From: Isoetes taiwanensis
Lineage: Eukaryota; Streptophyta; Lycopodiopsida; Isoetales; Isoetaceae
DNA length: 64,000 nt
Assembly: GCA_021234155.1 (NCBI GenBank)
Contig: JAJEKV010000096.1
Span: forward strand, 355,501 to 419,500
Direction of reading: 5' to 3'
Shown here: positions 34,501 through 45,225 of the stretch, piece by piece
How positions within the stretch are numbered: the first letter of the stretch is position 1
How the letters are laid out: every line of letters starts with the position of its first letter
Program-made: the position numbers and the translations under genes
Notes under the pieces: generated by a model
What the model was told of the DNA's origin: nothing
Seen by the model: only the letters and a program-made list of their open reading frames with translations
Databases searched by the model: none

Positions 34501-34673
34501 AAGAGAGTGGTTAAATATAGAAATACTAACAGTTCTCACATTTTCTCTCTCTCTCTCTCAGACTTCTCTAGAAACATGACTGCGATAATTAAACAGAAGG
34601 AGAAATTATTTGAATTCAGAATCGTTCCAAAAGACATTTCTCATTACAACATTGCTTTTGAACTTGACCATCA

Positions 34674-35912
34674 TCCTGCAAAATTAGTTGAAAGAAGTTA
34701 GTGACATCATTACTACTTCTAGTCGAAAGCCAGAAAAGTTCCAAGACTTACATATCTTGTTAAATGCAGCAATATCGCAACTCTGAATATACTCAGCTGC
34801 TGGTCCATCAGTGAGCTCATCCTCAATCAATTCATCAACTGACACTAGATCGTCTTCAATAGTCATCATGATTTGCAGTTTCTTGATTCCATATCCAACA
34901 GGAATCAGCTTAGCTGTGAAGTAATGGCAGAGTTAGCAAATTAAATTAATACAGTAACAGAGCTTCCACTTACAGGCTCCCCAGTTAAGCCCAGGCTTTT
35001 TAATAGCTCGAACGGCTTCCTCTAACTTCTTCATATCAGTTTCATCGTCCCATGGTTTGACATCCAACAGTACAGATGACTTTCCAGCTACAAAAGCACA
35101 GACGTAGTATTATAAACCATATATTAACACAGAGAACATACTAAAACCTACATTCTTTCTTTTTAGAACTTTTCTTCGCTGCTGCCTCCCTTTCTGCAGC
35201 AGCTGCTTTTTCCTCCTCTGTTTCTTCGCCAAACAGGTCAAGGTCATCATCGTCTTCTTCCTATAAAACCACCATAATAATAAAATGACAGCAGTAAGAA
35301 AGGAGGGCTAATTAAGCATCAATAATCTAAACATTTCCTAGAACCACCACAATAGCAAAAAGGCAGCAGTAAGTAAGGAATTAAAGCATACCACTGCTGG
35401 CTTATCGGCAGAAGGTACAGGGGTTTGAGGAGCCGCTTCTGAAGGGGCCCCGCTGCTAACAGCACTTCCCTCAACTACGACACCAACCCCAGCACCTGAA
35501 AATCTGTAATGCATGCCGCATCAAGCCTAGCACTTCCTAAAGAATTTATTTCAAATCAACTGCTTACCTTGGTCCTAACAAAGCACTGATATGCGAATAC
35601 CACCGAGAAACGTTAACCAAATCTGCAGAAGGCTTTTTCTTCAAAGCCAGAAATACAGCCAGATCATCGCTGGATGCTTCGTAGCTGAGAGCAATTGTAA
35701 CGACCCAACGTTAAAACTTCATAAAACCTGGATCTTGGTAAAAGGTCTCAATTTGAAAAAAAGATCACTAAAAATGAAGTTCAGATCGTTGCAGAGGGAG
35801 AAAAACTGTCAGTTAATGGAACTTACCCCGAAATATATGTCCTGGTGAGGAGATACGAATCAAGATGCTTTAGGCCTTCGGGAGTTGAGAGATCAGGGAA
35901 GGTAATAGCCAT
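34674..35912 (-). CDS. EF1B: eukaryotic elongation factor 1B, beta-type GEF subunit (EF-1-beta)
   Basis: Nucleotide-exchange subunit that recharges eEF1A with GTP in cytosolic translation elongation. Seven coding exons, all with GT-AG borders and matching phases: 35912-35827, 35684-35568, 35503-35392, 35260-35152, 35087-34974, 34913-34752 and 34675-34674. They encode 233 aa, the expected plant length. Visible parts: an N-terminal GST-like segment ([20 protein letters not shown] ... [11 protein letters not shown]); an Ala/Pro linker; the acidic [17 protein letters not shown] region with a CK2-type environment; a lysine-rich hinge; [16 protein letters not shown]; and the catalytic C-terminal domain with [28 protein letters not shown] and [12 protein letters not shown], whose terminal FNKI lysine inserts into the eEF1A magnesium site in yeast. 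The stop codon is split T|GA by the last intron; reading through that donor would add 22 residues. No frame damage is seen. It is the only convincing host gene here. Confidence 0.96.
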
Positions 35913-35967
35913 AGCTGGTGCTGGTAACTGTCGCCCTTCGATCTGCTCCCAAAATCTTATCCGGCGA

Positions 35968-35994
35968 AAACCCTAATGCCTGGGAGTAGGGTTT
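35968..35994. promoter_or_regulatory. two telo-boxes upstream of eEF1B
   Basis: AAACCCTAA at 35968-35976 (plus) and AAACCCTA at 35987-35994 (minus orientation) lie 56-82 bp upstream of the eEF1B start. Telo-boxes are typical of plant promoters and 5' UTRs for translation-machinery genes. No TATA box could be placed with confidence. Confidence 0.6.
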
Positions 35995-36440
35995 TGATTT
36001 TCGCATTGCTTTCCGGAATTTAAAAGGGGCAACTCTTTTACGGCCAAATTTCGGCCATTCAATCCCACGAGATCAAAGGCCGAGGGCCGTAAATCTTCAA
36101 ACGAAAATACTAAGCGTATGATTGGACTTTGGACCAGACCCATTGGGCATAAAAAAAAAACAAGTTGCTATAGCCACGAGGTCGAGGGCAATTCGTTAAG
36201 GGGAGGGTGGGTTTGTGCATCTAAGACATATTTTAAGCATATTTGATAACTTTTCCGAAATCAGGAAGCGTATGTTTATACCATAAGATTTCCCAATGGT
36301 TGAGGCCTGTATTCGTATGTAAAACCGTATTTTGCTTGACGCCAAGAACCGAGATTCCAAACCACGAATCATGGGCGGCATTTTGAGCTCCCGAAACCGG
36401 TTGGGCGCAGGTGTTGGTGTCGCCTTGGGCTTCTGCAGGG

Positions 36441-36554
36441 ATGGCGGAGCTCCTGGTGATGTGGCCGCTCATATGCTTTGTTTCTTTTCTGGTTTGGGTG
36501 GATAAGCCGGGTCATGGGCGCTGGCGGGAGCCAAGTGCATTGAAGAAGACAGAG
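36441..36554 (+). other. possible orphan first exon with a membrane segment
   Basis: ATG at 36441 opens exactly 38 codons (MAELLVMWPLICFVSFLVWV, then a basic tail ending KKTE) to a GAG|GTAAGG donor. The hydrophobic stretch would be a signal anchor. No matching downstream exon was found because Rep-like sequence follows. It could be a host exon, a captured exon or chance. Confidence 0.25.
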
Positions 36555-36605
36555 GTAAGGTTCTTGGTTCTTGCTTTGCTGCATTGCTTTTGCTTCTTAT
36601 CTGGT

Positions 36606-37641
36606 ATGTCGATGAAGAGGGCAGCCGGAAAGGCTCAGAGTGGTCGCTCCTCTGGCCCTGCTTCTGTGAGGCATGTCTTGAATTCCAATTCGGAGTGAGA
36701 GGCCGATTTGTTTGTTTGTCGATCGATTGGAACTTGATAGATGTGAGTGTGACTCTAGGTTTGTCCGCCGGGATGTCCCCGAGAGTTTCTACGATGGGCT
36801 TGTTGGTTTTGTGATAGGAGGTGTGTTGGCCGAGAGTCAGAAGCTATGGAAAGGGGTGCTACTTGTAGACCATTTGCACCGCCAGGGTGTCTTTAGAGGG
36901 CGTTTCAAAACCCCGTGGCCATGAATGATGCCATTAAGAAGGAATTTAACCGGTCTAGTAAGCCTCCCCGGTGTTATCCCAGGTGCAGAAAAGCGTTGAA
37001 GAATACCCGCCTTCACCGCTTTTGAAGGTATGGTTGGTTATTGTATGAAAGATTTTGGAAAGGTCCACTATGTCCGCCACCTTCATAATATCGGTGAGGA
37101 TTGCATCGAGAAAGGTAAGGATTTATACCGAGATGGGGAGTCGGTGACACCAAGAACTTAGTTGTGCTTGATAATAAGAATTTGCTTAATCGTGCTGCCC
37201 ATTATGTCAACTATCATGGCAACCGTAAGATGACTGCTAGCCTCCTGTTTACATTGGCCAGAATGATCCGTTCTGGTAAGTTTACACTATCCAGTTCTTG
37301 GATCATACCTTCCAATACTGCTCACATTAACGAGCACCGTGTCCGGGCAGCATGGAGGGTGCTCCTAAATCCTTCTCAATGCATGCCCTCCGACATGAGA
37401 ACTATTTTGTTTGGGCTACCTGCTGGGTTCGTGCCTGTAGAGCGAAATGGTGCTGGGAGGAGAAGGTACTGGGATGATAGCATCCCTGAGGATGAGCAGG
37501 ACTTTAATTTCCAGGATGTTTGTGATCAATCTTATAGTCATGACAGTGATGATGTGGTTGTTTTGGAGCCTGGTGTGGATTTCATCCCCGTGCACAGGGG
37601 TGATTACACCATGCACAAGGCCCCCAAAATTGAATCAGTAT
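36606..37641 (+). pseudogene. HUH-endonuclease (Rep/Replitron-like) gene, frameshifted
   Basis: Pieces in at least three frames read in order as one protein: a basic start (MSMKRAAGKAQSGRSSGPAS, 36606), a segment with DHLHRQGVFRG (about 36870-36905), a Cys/Arg-rich linker, EGMVGYCMKDFG (37024-37062), HLHNIGEDCIEKGKDLY, and a long C-terminal frame (37164-37641) with LARMIRSGKFTLSSSWIIP and an acidic tail. HxH/HxQG followed by YxxK at this spacing is the HUH nuclease signature (metal-binding histidines and catalytic Tyr). Frame breaks lie near 36696, 36905, 37015 and 37145. No helicase domain is visible. Such single-domain Reps are known from Replitron-like DNA transposons and, more distantly, CRESS replicons; which applies cannot be settled here. 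It lies about 0.7 kb from eEF1B, head to head. Confidence 0.55.
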
Positions 37642-37763
37642 GATTTTTTTGTAATGATTCATTAGTGAAAACCAAATCCTAAAACCAATATCGATTTGTG
37701 GGCCAAAAAGTTTACAAACCATATCTGGTTATACAATATGGTTCATCAATACAATTCGATGAC

Positions 37764-37971
37764 ATGATAAATAAGCATTATCTTTTGACATGGTACTGGA
37801 ACATGATAGTTATAGTTGGTCTTTATAACAGCTTAATGTATATGATGTGTATTGATGTTTAATAGGAATGATAAATAAGCACTATCTTTTGACATGGTAC
37901 TAGAGCATGATAGTTGTACTTGGTCTGTATAACAGCTTAATGTATATGATGTGTACTTATGCTTAATATGA
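37764..37971. repeat. tandem duplication, 104-bp period
   Basis: Units at 37764 and 37868 share ATGATAAATAAGCA, TATCTTTTGACATGGTACT and AACAGCTTAATGTATATGAT. Located just 3' of the Rep-like pseudogene, where it could be part of that element's non-coding end. Confidence 0.85.
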
Positions 37972-38203
37972 ATGATGTATGATCACACCTATATTTCTTG
38001 GTATATAGACATGATAGTGTCTAATTATGATGACTGACGGTGATTAATTGTAACACCACAGTGTGGTAAATGTAGATGGTTTAGATTCCCTAGTATGCGA
38101 TACCAAATAATTAACCAATATAATTTAAATTATTTAATGCTGCTTTAGGTATCAAGTTTAGTTGCGCGAAGGGATTTTATGACTGCAATGGAAATGTGAA
38201 CAC

Positions 38204-38220
38204 GTGGGATTTGAACCCAC
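38204..38220 (-). other. isolated tRNA T-arm / B-box-like motif
   Basis: On the minus strand GTGGG-TTCAAAT-CCCAC is a perfect 5-bp T stem with a standard T loop and a B-box match. The adjacent sequence does not supply an acceptor partner, D arm or anticodon arm, so it is not a tRNA gene; it may be a tRNA-derived repeat fragment. Confidence 0.45.
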
Positions 38221-38224
38221 ATTT

Positions 38225-39930
38225 TTGACCATATGTTTTACAGCAATCAGATCATGCAGAATCAGATTAAGCAATTTAAAGGGCAATTCACCTTAAGAAA
38301 GAAGCATAACTGGTGCACTGCAAGAACGGAAATGGTAGTATTACATTTCACCTCGATAACATCAGCAATAACCCTGGAAAACATTGGAATCATGCAAAAG
38401 GTAAAAGGATGAAGACTATTAATACCTCCAATTGATATCTCGAGAGTGCAAAGAGAAGTCTGCTCTTCAGCATTCTATATGCAAATAGACCCTAAACGAA
38501 AATTAGCCTCTCACTTGAACAACTAAAGAAGCTCAACTTCCTTATGCTAAGGTAACTCCTCAGTGTTGAACTTATTCCATGCTTTGTGCACAATAACCGC
38601 CACAATATTGTTCCAATAGAGTTCTGGGATATTAAACCACGTAGATCTAGTAAAGAGAATTGATCACCTACAAAAGGAGGCAAAAGTGCCAGTACTCAAA
38701 TTCACCTGAAGAATAGAATGTGTAGAGCGGATCTTAGCCTCCATACTTCACCGTTGTTCCAGACCTTGCCCCTGCTCTGCCATAGCCACCTTAGATCCTA
38801 AAAGTGCAGCAAAATCCGAGGTACTATTGTCAAAGAACATGAAACAGGGTGGGGTGAAATATAAGCTGCTGGCTTACCTGTAAGATTGCAGCAAGATTCA
38901 AAGCCAAAAAAATAAAGCCAATGCTGAATAGCATGATTCTGGAACGCATTCAAGCAGCAGCGTCGTGAAGATAAAAAATAAAAATTTTGAATGGCTGTGT
39001 TATAAAAAATTGCAATGAATCCAAGCTCTTACCTCGCTCTAATACCCTCAATCTAAAGTGCAGATCCGACCGTCCTAGCGCATCTAGTTGGTGCCAAAGG
39101 GGGCAAACATGTAGCAGGTTCTATAATCTGTAGCCGTCCTAGCATGGCAACTCAGCATCCTGAAGAATCAAAAACCCTGCCCAAATACAAATGAGAAAAT
39201 AAGGAACTTATTCTACTGAGCGAATTGAGTTACTAAGAACTGAAATATAAGCAAGAAGAAGAGATGAAATTGATCCGAAGAAACAAAAGCATAGAAATAA
39301 CCTGGGCCAGTAGATTTGTCGAACTGGTCTTTACATTTATGCAGATCTAGGAATCTGGATTCCACCAGCTGAAAATACAGGTATGCCATTTCTAATGAGG
39401 CAAAAACGTATTGCAATGGCTGGAACCAAGCCACGGTAGACCTGTTAGCTCAGCAGGAACGCATATTGTCGAACCCACGGATAAACACATTCCTTTCCTT
39501 CTATTCAACAACGAAAACTTTAGGGTTAGATCGAGATCTAGAAATGAAAGCGAAATATGCATTCAGTGGAGCCGAAACAGAGAAAATGAAAGAAAACATA
39601 GAATGAGAAAAAAACAATTTGCGCTTTAGTGAAAGGCCAATCCAATCCAACATATCTCCACTTAGGTCGGAAACGCTTGGGAATAGGGGCGAACCTCAAC
39701 TAATGGATCTGTCAATAAACCTGCAAGAATACAAGATATAGCATTCCGGAGGCCAGCAAATTCAAAAGATAATAAAAACTTAGAAAAGCAGATGCATATC
39801 ACACCTTGCACCAGGTTACAGCCCTGCCAGGCATTGAAAACACTCAAACATCTGTTTTAGAGACGCCATAGCATCCAGACGCTCTCAGCCCCACGGCCTC
39901 CGAAAAAATAGAGGGCACGGGCGTTTCGGA
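38225..39930. other. region without an assignable gene
   Basis: Minus-strand frames (38492-38683, 39213-39434, 39662-39847) are short and unrecognised. AG/GT sites could make this an intron-rich transcribed region but no reading frame supports a call. Confidence 0.3.
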
Positions 39931-39937
39931 AAGGAAA

Positions 39938-40860
39938 AAGGGGGAAAATCTTTACCGCTCTATTTTGTGTTATTTGTGAAAATGGCCTTATATTTTGAGA
40001 TATTGTCAAAATGCCCCTGATATGGCTACGAAACTACTCGAGATAGGAAGAATGATTGGAATGAGTTTCAGGCAACGGATGGCTTTGGCATAGGGCGAGA
40101 TCACTATCGAAAACAAAACCACTATGGAGTGATAAATTGGAGCTGATAATTTGGGCTTTTAATCAGATATGGAAAACGATGATGATCCGATTATGGAGCT
40201 TGCAAATATTTCAGTTTCGAGCAGGGCCAGAAGCAACAGGTTGAGAAAACCCATAAGATCTTGAGCCCACTGTAATTTTTCTTGGGGCAGAGTAAGTTTC
40301 TCTTTTGTTTTTTGTTGTAGGTTTTGAGCAATGGCTCCAATACTCAGGAAGCTGTCAAATTCTCCACTTGTTGTACAAATTACTAGCAAAATCCATCTAC
40401 AATAGTGCTTTGAACTTCCTATTAATTGCCGGATATATGCAACCTAGAAGCAACTCGCATGCATGCCACAATTACCTTCGAAAAAACACTGAAGGAAAGC
40501 TCTGTGGGCCTGCCACAATTATCTTCAAAAAAACTCTGGAGCAAGGCTCTGCGGCTCTGGGCATATCTTTGTCTAGTTTTGGATCACTCTGCTCTTATTT
40601 TAAAGCATAGACTGCAAATTCACAGGGCAGAAAGGTCTGGCATTGGACCAGTGGACACCATACTAACCTATTTTTGTGAAAATCGCCAAATTTTGAGTTG
40701 CTACTGGTAGATTGTTTGTTAGATTCAGAGCTAGCGCTGCAGGGATCGTCTGAAAGCTACATATCAAGGGGCATTTTGACAATATGTCAAAATACAGGGG
40801 TATTTTGATAAATACCTCAAGATAGAGGGGTATTTTTAAAATTTTCCCAAAATTTTAATA
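39938..40860. mobile_element. terminal-inverted-repeat element, no transposase
   Basis: About 90 bp at the left (39938-40025, including ATATTGTCAAAATGCCCCTG) recurs inverted at the right (40760-40855, including CAAGGGGCATTTTGACAATAT and ending TTTTCCC). The arms are diverged. The interior (about 0.73 kb) has only short frames. Long TIRs without coding suggest a non-autonomous DNA transposon, perhaps MULE-like. A TSD could not be identified. Confidence 0.55.
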
Positions 40861-40950
40861 TTGCCCATAAGCCACAAGTTTTGCAGTTTATCATGATCCA
40901 ACCCGTTCGTGGCGGTTGGATCAAATATATGTCATAACATGCAATTTGGG

Positions 40951-41280
40951 ATTGCTGAAGATTGGCAAGGTAATCTCTAGGGTGTTATCACGATAATCTT
41001 TTGTTAATGGGAATGTTCGGTGGCAGGCCATTATGCAGGGTGCGGCCATTGGCTCGCCCGTAATGTTCAGTGGCAGGCCATTACGCGGGGTAAGGCCACC
41101 TGGCGAGCTCTATTGCTGAAGATTGGCAAGGTAATCTCTAGGGTGTTATCACGATAATCTTTTGTTAGGGGGAATGTTCGGTGGCAGGCCATTACGCTGG
41201 TGCGCCACCATCGGCTTGCCCGTAATAATGTTCGCCAGCCATTACGTGGGTAAGGCCACCTGGCGAGCCCACCCCGCGTA
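40951..41280. repeat. tandem duplication, 161-bp period
   Basis: ATTGCTGAAGATTGGCAAGG occurs at 40951 and 41112, followed in both by TAATCTCTAGGGTGTTATCA and GGTGGCAGGCCATTA. The second unit overlaps the foldback at 41168-41305. Confidence 0.88.
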
Positions 41281-41305
41281 ATGGCCTGCCACCAAACATT
41301 CCCCC
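41168..41305. repeat. 138-bp foldback with 30-bp arms
   Basis: The 30-nt arm at 41168-41197 (begins GGGGGAATGTTCGGTGGCAG) matches the reverse complement of 41276-41305 at 29 of 30 positions. The interior repeats GGTAAGGCCACCTGGCGAGC from the neighbouring tandem unit. It looks like a small MITE or a foldback born within the repeat. No target duplication is evident. Confidence 0.8.
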
Positions 41306-41399
41306 TCGAAATGTTATGGGTAGGCCACATTTCGTATGTATAGCCACATTTCACACATTTCGGACCACATTTCACACATTTCGGACCTCAGTCTTCACA

Positions 41400-42800
41400 T
41401 TTACGACGAGCTTGGCGAGGTCCGCGATGGCGGTCCGTTAGCCGCTTGCCTTTCTTGCTCACTTTTTTGCTTGCTCCACATAGTGCAACTTTGGAGAGTT
41501 TCAAACTTGAGATATAACTGGTCTACGACTAGTGTGTTACCACTAGACCAATTGCCTAGGCACCCCTTGCAAATTGTAGTTCCTTAGGAAATAGAAATTT
41601 GGCTACAGTTACATGTTATAATTTGCAATCACGTTATATTCTGTGTACTCTAGGGGCAAGCTTCTAAGCCACACCTAATATGCCTACTGATCTTAGGGTG
41701 TTAGGCCCAAATGCCATATAACACTCTAGAAATGCGCAAAAGCATATCATGTCATACAAAGATACTATGTATACGGTAGTGCAGGATTCAACCACATTAT
41801 ACCTTGAATGGTAAGACCATATCAAATTCCCAAAGATTATACTTCTAGTGATATACTAGCAACTCGATATTTTCGCTTATAACTTACATGCATCACAAAT
41901 GCTAGCCTCCAAAGTCTCCAAATATATGGGCTTTTATGCTTAGGCAACTCATAGTCTTCATATAATATGTTCAAATAAATGGGCAATCATACTTCGAGAA
42001 CTCATAATCTTCATACAACATGTCCAAGTTTTCTCGCTTAAAATGCCCCTAGTCCAGAAATAGCATTCTCCAATCTCAAATTTCTCATAACTAATAATCT
42101 TTGCCCCTCACTCATCTATTTGATACTTCTTTAACGTGCCACCTTAGTTTGTATTGTCATTCCTATGTTCCATTAGGATGTGATTAATTTGGTCAACTAC
42201 GTTCATCTATCTAACCGTAGCTATGGATAAACATGTTGGCTAATGGTAAGGGTGACTATTGGAGGAGGAAATCATTTTTTATGTCTTCTTTCCTTTCCTC
42301 TTTTTGACAATTTGGCTAGTCATGGTAGGATTGAATCTTTTCGCACGTCTTGTAGGGCCAATATTTATTTTTCTCTTGCAATGATTTGCCACCTAAATAA
42401 TCCCCTTTTTTTATTAATATGATGGAAGTATTAGTATAAGGATACTTGGAAGAAACACGTCCTGGATGCAAAGAAGACTCTACATGTACTTCAAAGCAAT
42501 CAATAGTGCTCAATGTTGCCCATTATACAGGTGTTTGAGATAGTAGCATGTTCCTGGGATTAGACTTATTACATCATATTGTTGTGAACTTTATGCATAC
42601 CCCAACATTAAATCTTTTGCCCTAGTGCAATAAGCTCGTACATGATCAGATAATGAAAATAATCACATTAAACATTCTGCACAAGTGCAATAAGCTTGCA
42701 TTTGATTAGATAATGAGAAAGTGCAATAAGCTTGCATTTGATTGATGAGAGGACAACCAAAATGAAATCGAATAGGTGTCCAAAAGATCCGTTCAAATGA
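41400..42800. other. gene-less stretch
   Basis: AT-rich with a short direct repeat (GTGCAATAAGCTTGCATTTGAT, about 42687 and 42721, and a diverged third copy near 42627). A 21-bp repeat of CACATTTCGGACCACATTTCA lies just upstream at 41343-41390. No genes are recognised. Confidence 0.4.
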
Positions 42801-42812
42801 TTTGGTGTTTTT

Positions 42813-42870
42813 AAGGAAGGAAGGAAGGAAGTATATTTTAACGTCCACGGAGGCCAACTGAAAGGCAGAA
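42813..42870 (-). mobile_element. LINE family copy c, 3' tail only
   Basis: GGAAGGAAGGAAGG tail followed by TTTTAACGTCCACGGAGGCC, the reverse complement of the conserved end of the LINE 3' UTR (GGCCTCCGTGGACGTTAAAA). No ORF sequence is attached, so this is a severely 5'-truncated insertion. Confidence 0.7.
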
Positions 42871-42879
42871 GACCATCAG

Positions 42880-43760
42880 TTCTATATCCAATGGTGTGTA
42901 GATTATGTGGCAGCAAAATTGGTATCTTCTTCACTTTTCAACATTGATACTGACCTTACAACTAGAATATTATAGTCTGAGCAGACCATGAATACCACTA
43001 AAATTTATTACAAACTTGGCGTCTTCAAAGGAACGAGTTCTGTGGCCCAATCCCGGGCCCAACCTAAAACTATGGTACAAGGGGTACAACGTCATAAACC
43101 ACATCAAAACAAGTAAATGTACATGTAACGTAAGTTTCTAATAACAATTAAGAATCATGTTCTAAAAGTGTGCAAAATTAGATATAGTAATTGGAACTAC
43201 TACTTAATGTAAAAACTATGCATAAAGTCAGTATTGACTTAAGGATTCAAAGAAGCATATAAAAAAAGCAACCACATAAACCAGCATATTAGACTACTAA
43301 CGAACATAGTTAAATAAGCATATGCCAAAAACCATGTCACAAACGCAAAATCAAACATGGTTTTTGAACTAAAATAAAAAACTTGGGAGCATTAAAACTA
43401 TGTTAAAAAGGATATATATTTAATGACAACTAGTATGTAAAGTCACCTTAAATTATAAGATTAACAATGCATACTTAAAAACCGACCTTGAACTGGTAAT
43501 AACTTCAAGAAACTAGTGTAAGATATGAAATTAGTATAATAAATATGATCAAACTAGCAGTGATTTCACAAAACTATGGTTGACATATGGTTTTTGTTGA
43601 CATTATGAGTTGCATGTAGAAAAAACCACCCTTATACTGATTTCCATCGTGATTATATATGCGTGTTAAGGGCCTTGTGATGGCTGTTGGGTGATCATAT
43701 TTGTTGGCTTTCGAGTGTACAGTTCTGTCTTTTTTTTCATGGCTTTGTTTGGTTCTTAGT
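42880..43760. other. gene-less AT-rich stretch
   Basis: No ORF, RNA gene or repeat end is recognised. Confidence 0.4.
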
Positions 43761-43771
43761 TGCAGGTAGTG

Positions 43772-44164
43772 ATGGACACTGATGGAGAGCCTGTTGCTGG
43801 GGTGGAACAGCCTCCTGCTGTATCGTTGCCTGATTCCTTTATTTCCTCTAGAGTTGAAGCTTCACATCCAGATCCGGTCATGTTCTCTTCTGAGCCTGAG
43901 GCTGTTTTCTCTGCTCAAGAATTTGTTAGTAGCATCGTGCAGGTGGGAACTGAAGCGCATAGGATTGCGGCGTCCTTGCGCTTGCTTAGGAGGCAGCTGA
44001 ATGGGTTCTATGCTTCGATCCAGAATGCTATATCTGCTGTAGAATGGGATCAATTGGGTGTGCTGCGCTCTCATATGAGCTTGGCTAGAGTCTTGCTCGT
44101 GCAAGAGATTCGGCGGCTGGATGAACTGATTAGGCATGCGCAGAGTGGCGCGCCCATGAACTGA
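43772..44164 (+). CDS. unrecognised 130-aa ORF
   Basis: ATG at 43772, preceded by TTGCAG-like acceptor sequence, so it may be an internal or last exon. The frame has an acidic/Pro-Ser start (MDTDGEPVAGVEQPPAVSLP) and a helical Leu/Arg-rich C-terminal half (RIAASLRLLRRQLNGFYASI ... LVQEIRRLDELIRHAQ) that could form a coiled coil. No domain is recognised. It lies between repeats, and 250 bp upstream of a structured double hairpin. Confidence 0.35.
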   Translation: MDTDGEPVAGVEQPPAVSLPDSFISSRVEASHPDPVMFSSEPEAVFSAQEFVSSIVQVGTEAHRIAASLRLLRRQLNGFYASIQNAISAVEWDQLGVLRSHMSLARVLLVQEIRRLDELIRHAQSGAPMN

Positions 44165-44411
44165 TCTGTTTTCATCTCTTTGTCTATGTTTTTGTGTGGC
44201 CTGGAAGAACTGATTATGCTTTTATATAAATGAGAAACCTGTTTATTTTCTGAATGTGTTGCAGCTTGGTCTTCTTTGGCAGGTATGGTCTTGACACGTG
44301 TTCATTCTTTTGCATGGGGCTGCTGTATGGATCGAGTTTTAGGGTGGTTGTTTAGATATTGAAATAATCTTTTGATACTAACTCCTTTTGTTTGTTAGTG
44401 GGCTTCGGCCC

Positions 44412-44457
44412 CTAGGTATACTGGGCATCTCTCCTTTGAGATGCCTAGTATGCCTGG
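44412..44457 (+). other. 20-bp stem-loop
   Basis: 44412-44431 pairs with 44438-44457 around a 6-nt loop (TCCTTT), using mostly Watson-Crick and a few G-U pairs (GGTATACTGGGCATCTC / GAGATGCCTAGTATGCC). The G-U pairs suggest RNA-level structure. Confidence 0.75.
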
Positions 44458-44502
44458 ATGAGCGTGGGATCTGCTACTGGGGTTCGACTCCCCAGGCTCA
44501 TC
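44457..44502 (+). ncRNA. tRNA-like minihelix: acceptor stem plus T arm
   Basis: GATGAGC (44457-44463) pairs perfectly with GCTCATC (44496-44502). Inside it, CTGGGG-TTCGACT-CCCCAG (44477-44495) is a perfect 6-bp stem with a canonical T loop, stacked directly on the acceptor strand as in tRNA. The 13-nt linker replaces the D and anticodon arms. A related but weaker arrangement occurs at 34423-34473. Whether it is transcribed or processed is unknown. Confidence 0.45.
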
Positions 44503-44509
44503 ATTGTGT

Positions 44510-45225
44510 ATTTTCAATGTTTAATGTTGTTGTTTGGCTACTAAGTGGAGAGCATGATATTTTTCCAATGGTTTTATCAAATGTTAGGGGTAAGTCAACC
44601 AAGATAGGTGGGCCCCATCGTTGACCCCATCTTGACTTGTGTTTGAGGGCTACAAATTCGTCCCAAGGCATATGCTGTGGCATATGCCAACATCCAATGG
44701 CCCACAAAATTTTTAATCTGATCGCTACAACTACTCGTCATATTTCAGGCCTGAAAAATATTTTTGTATTTTCCTAAATGCATGTGGGCTTAAGGTTTTT
44801 TTATTTTTTCGACGCCAAAAGCCCTTGGCCCATCGGAAAACTCATTTTGCCCCAGTCTGTTTATTTTTTTAGAGTATTACGTTGATGAAAGCAGAAGAGA
44901 TGATTGATTGATGAAGGGTATCCTGGCATTGTGCAAATGGAAGAGCTACTGGAGCCCCAGTTTAGTTGTGGCGCTTTTTCTAAATCTATTGCTTGATACG
45001 ATGGTGGGGGAGGAACTTTCCCCTCATTAGAAATTAAAATCAAAATCATTGGTCCAAATTTTTTTTTTTTGCCCAACGTTTCTTGAAGAGGCCCAAATTG
45101 CAAGTTCAGTCATGGCCATGCACAAGAATGGATATGAATGGCATAGGCTTTTTAACAACCTTCTTATTGAATGAGTAGAAACTTCTGTAGTATCCTTAGA
45201 GTATGTTTTAGAATTTACCAAACGA
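44510..45225. other. no recognised gene
   Basis: Only short frames are present, and the right edge is the left TSD copy of the next element. Nothing else can be supported. Confidence 0.4.

Noticed and set aside
34684-34752. Extended eEF1B C-terminus (CKSWNFSGF...)
   Set aside because: A perfect GTAAGT donor and a CAG|GA acceptor giving a split TGA end the protein at the normal FNKI; the extension is intronic.
38204-38280. tRNA gene on the minus strand
   Set aside because: Only the T arm is convincing; no acceptor partner, D arm or anticodon stem could be found.
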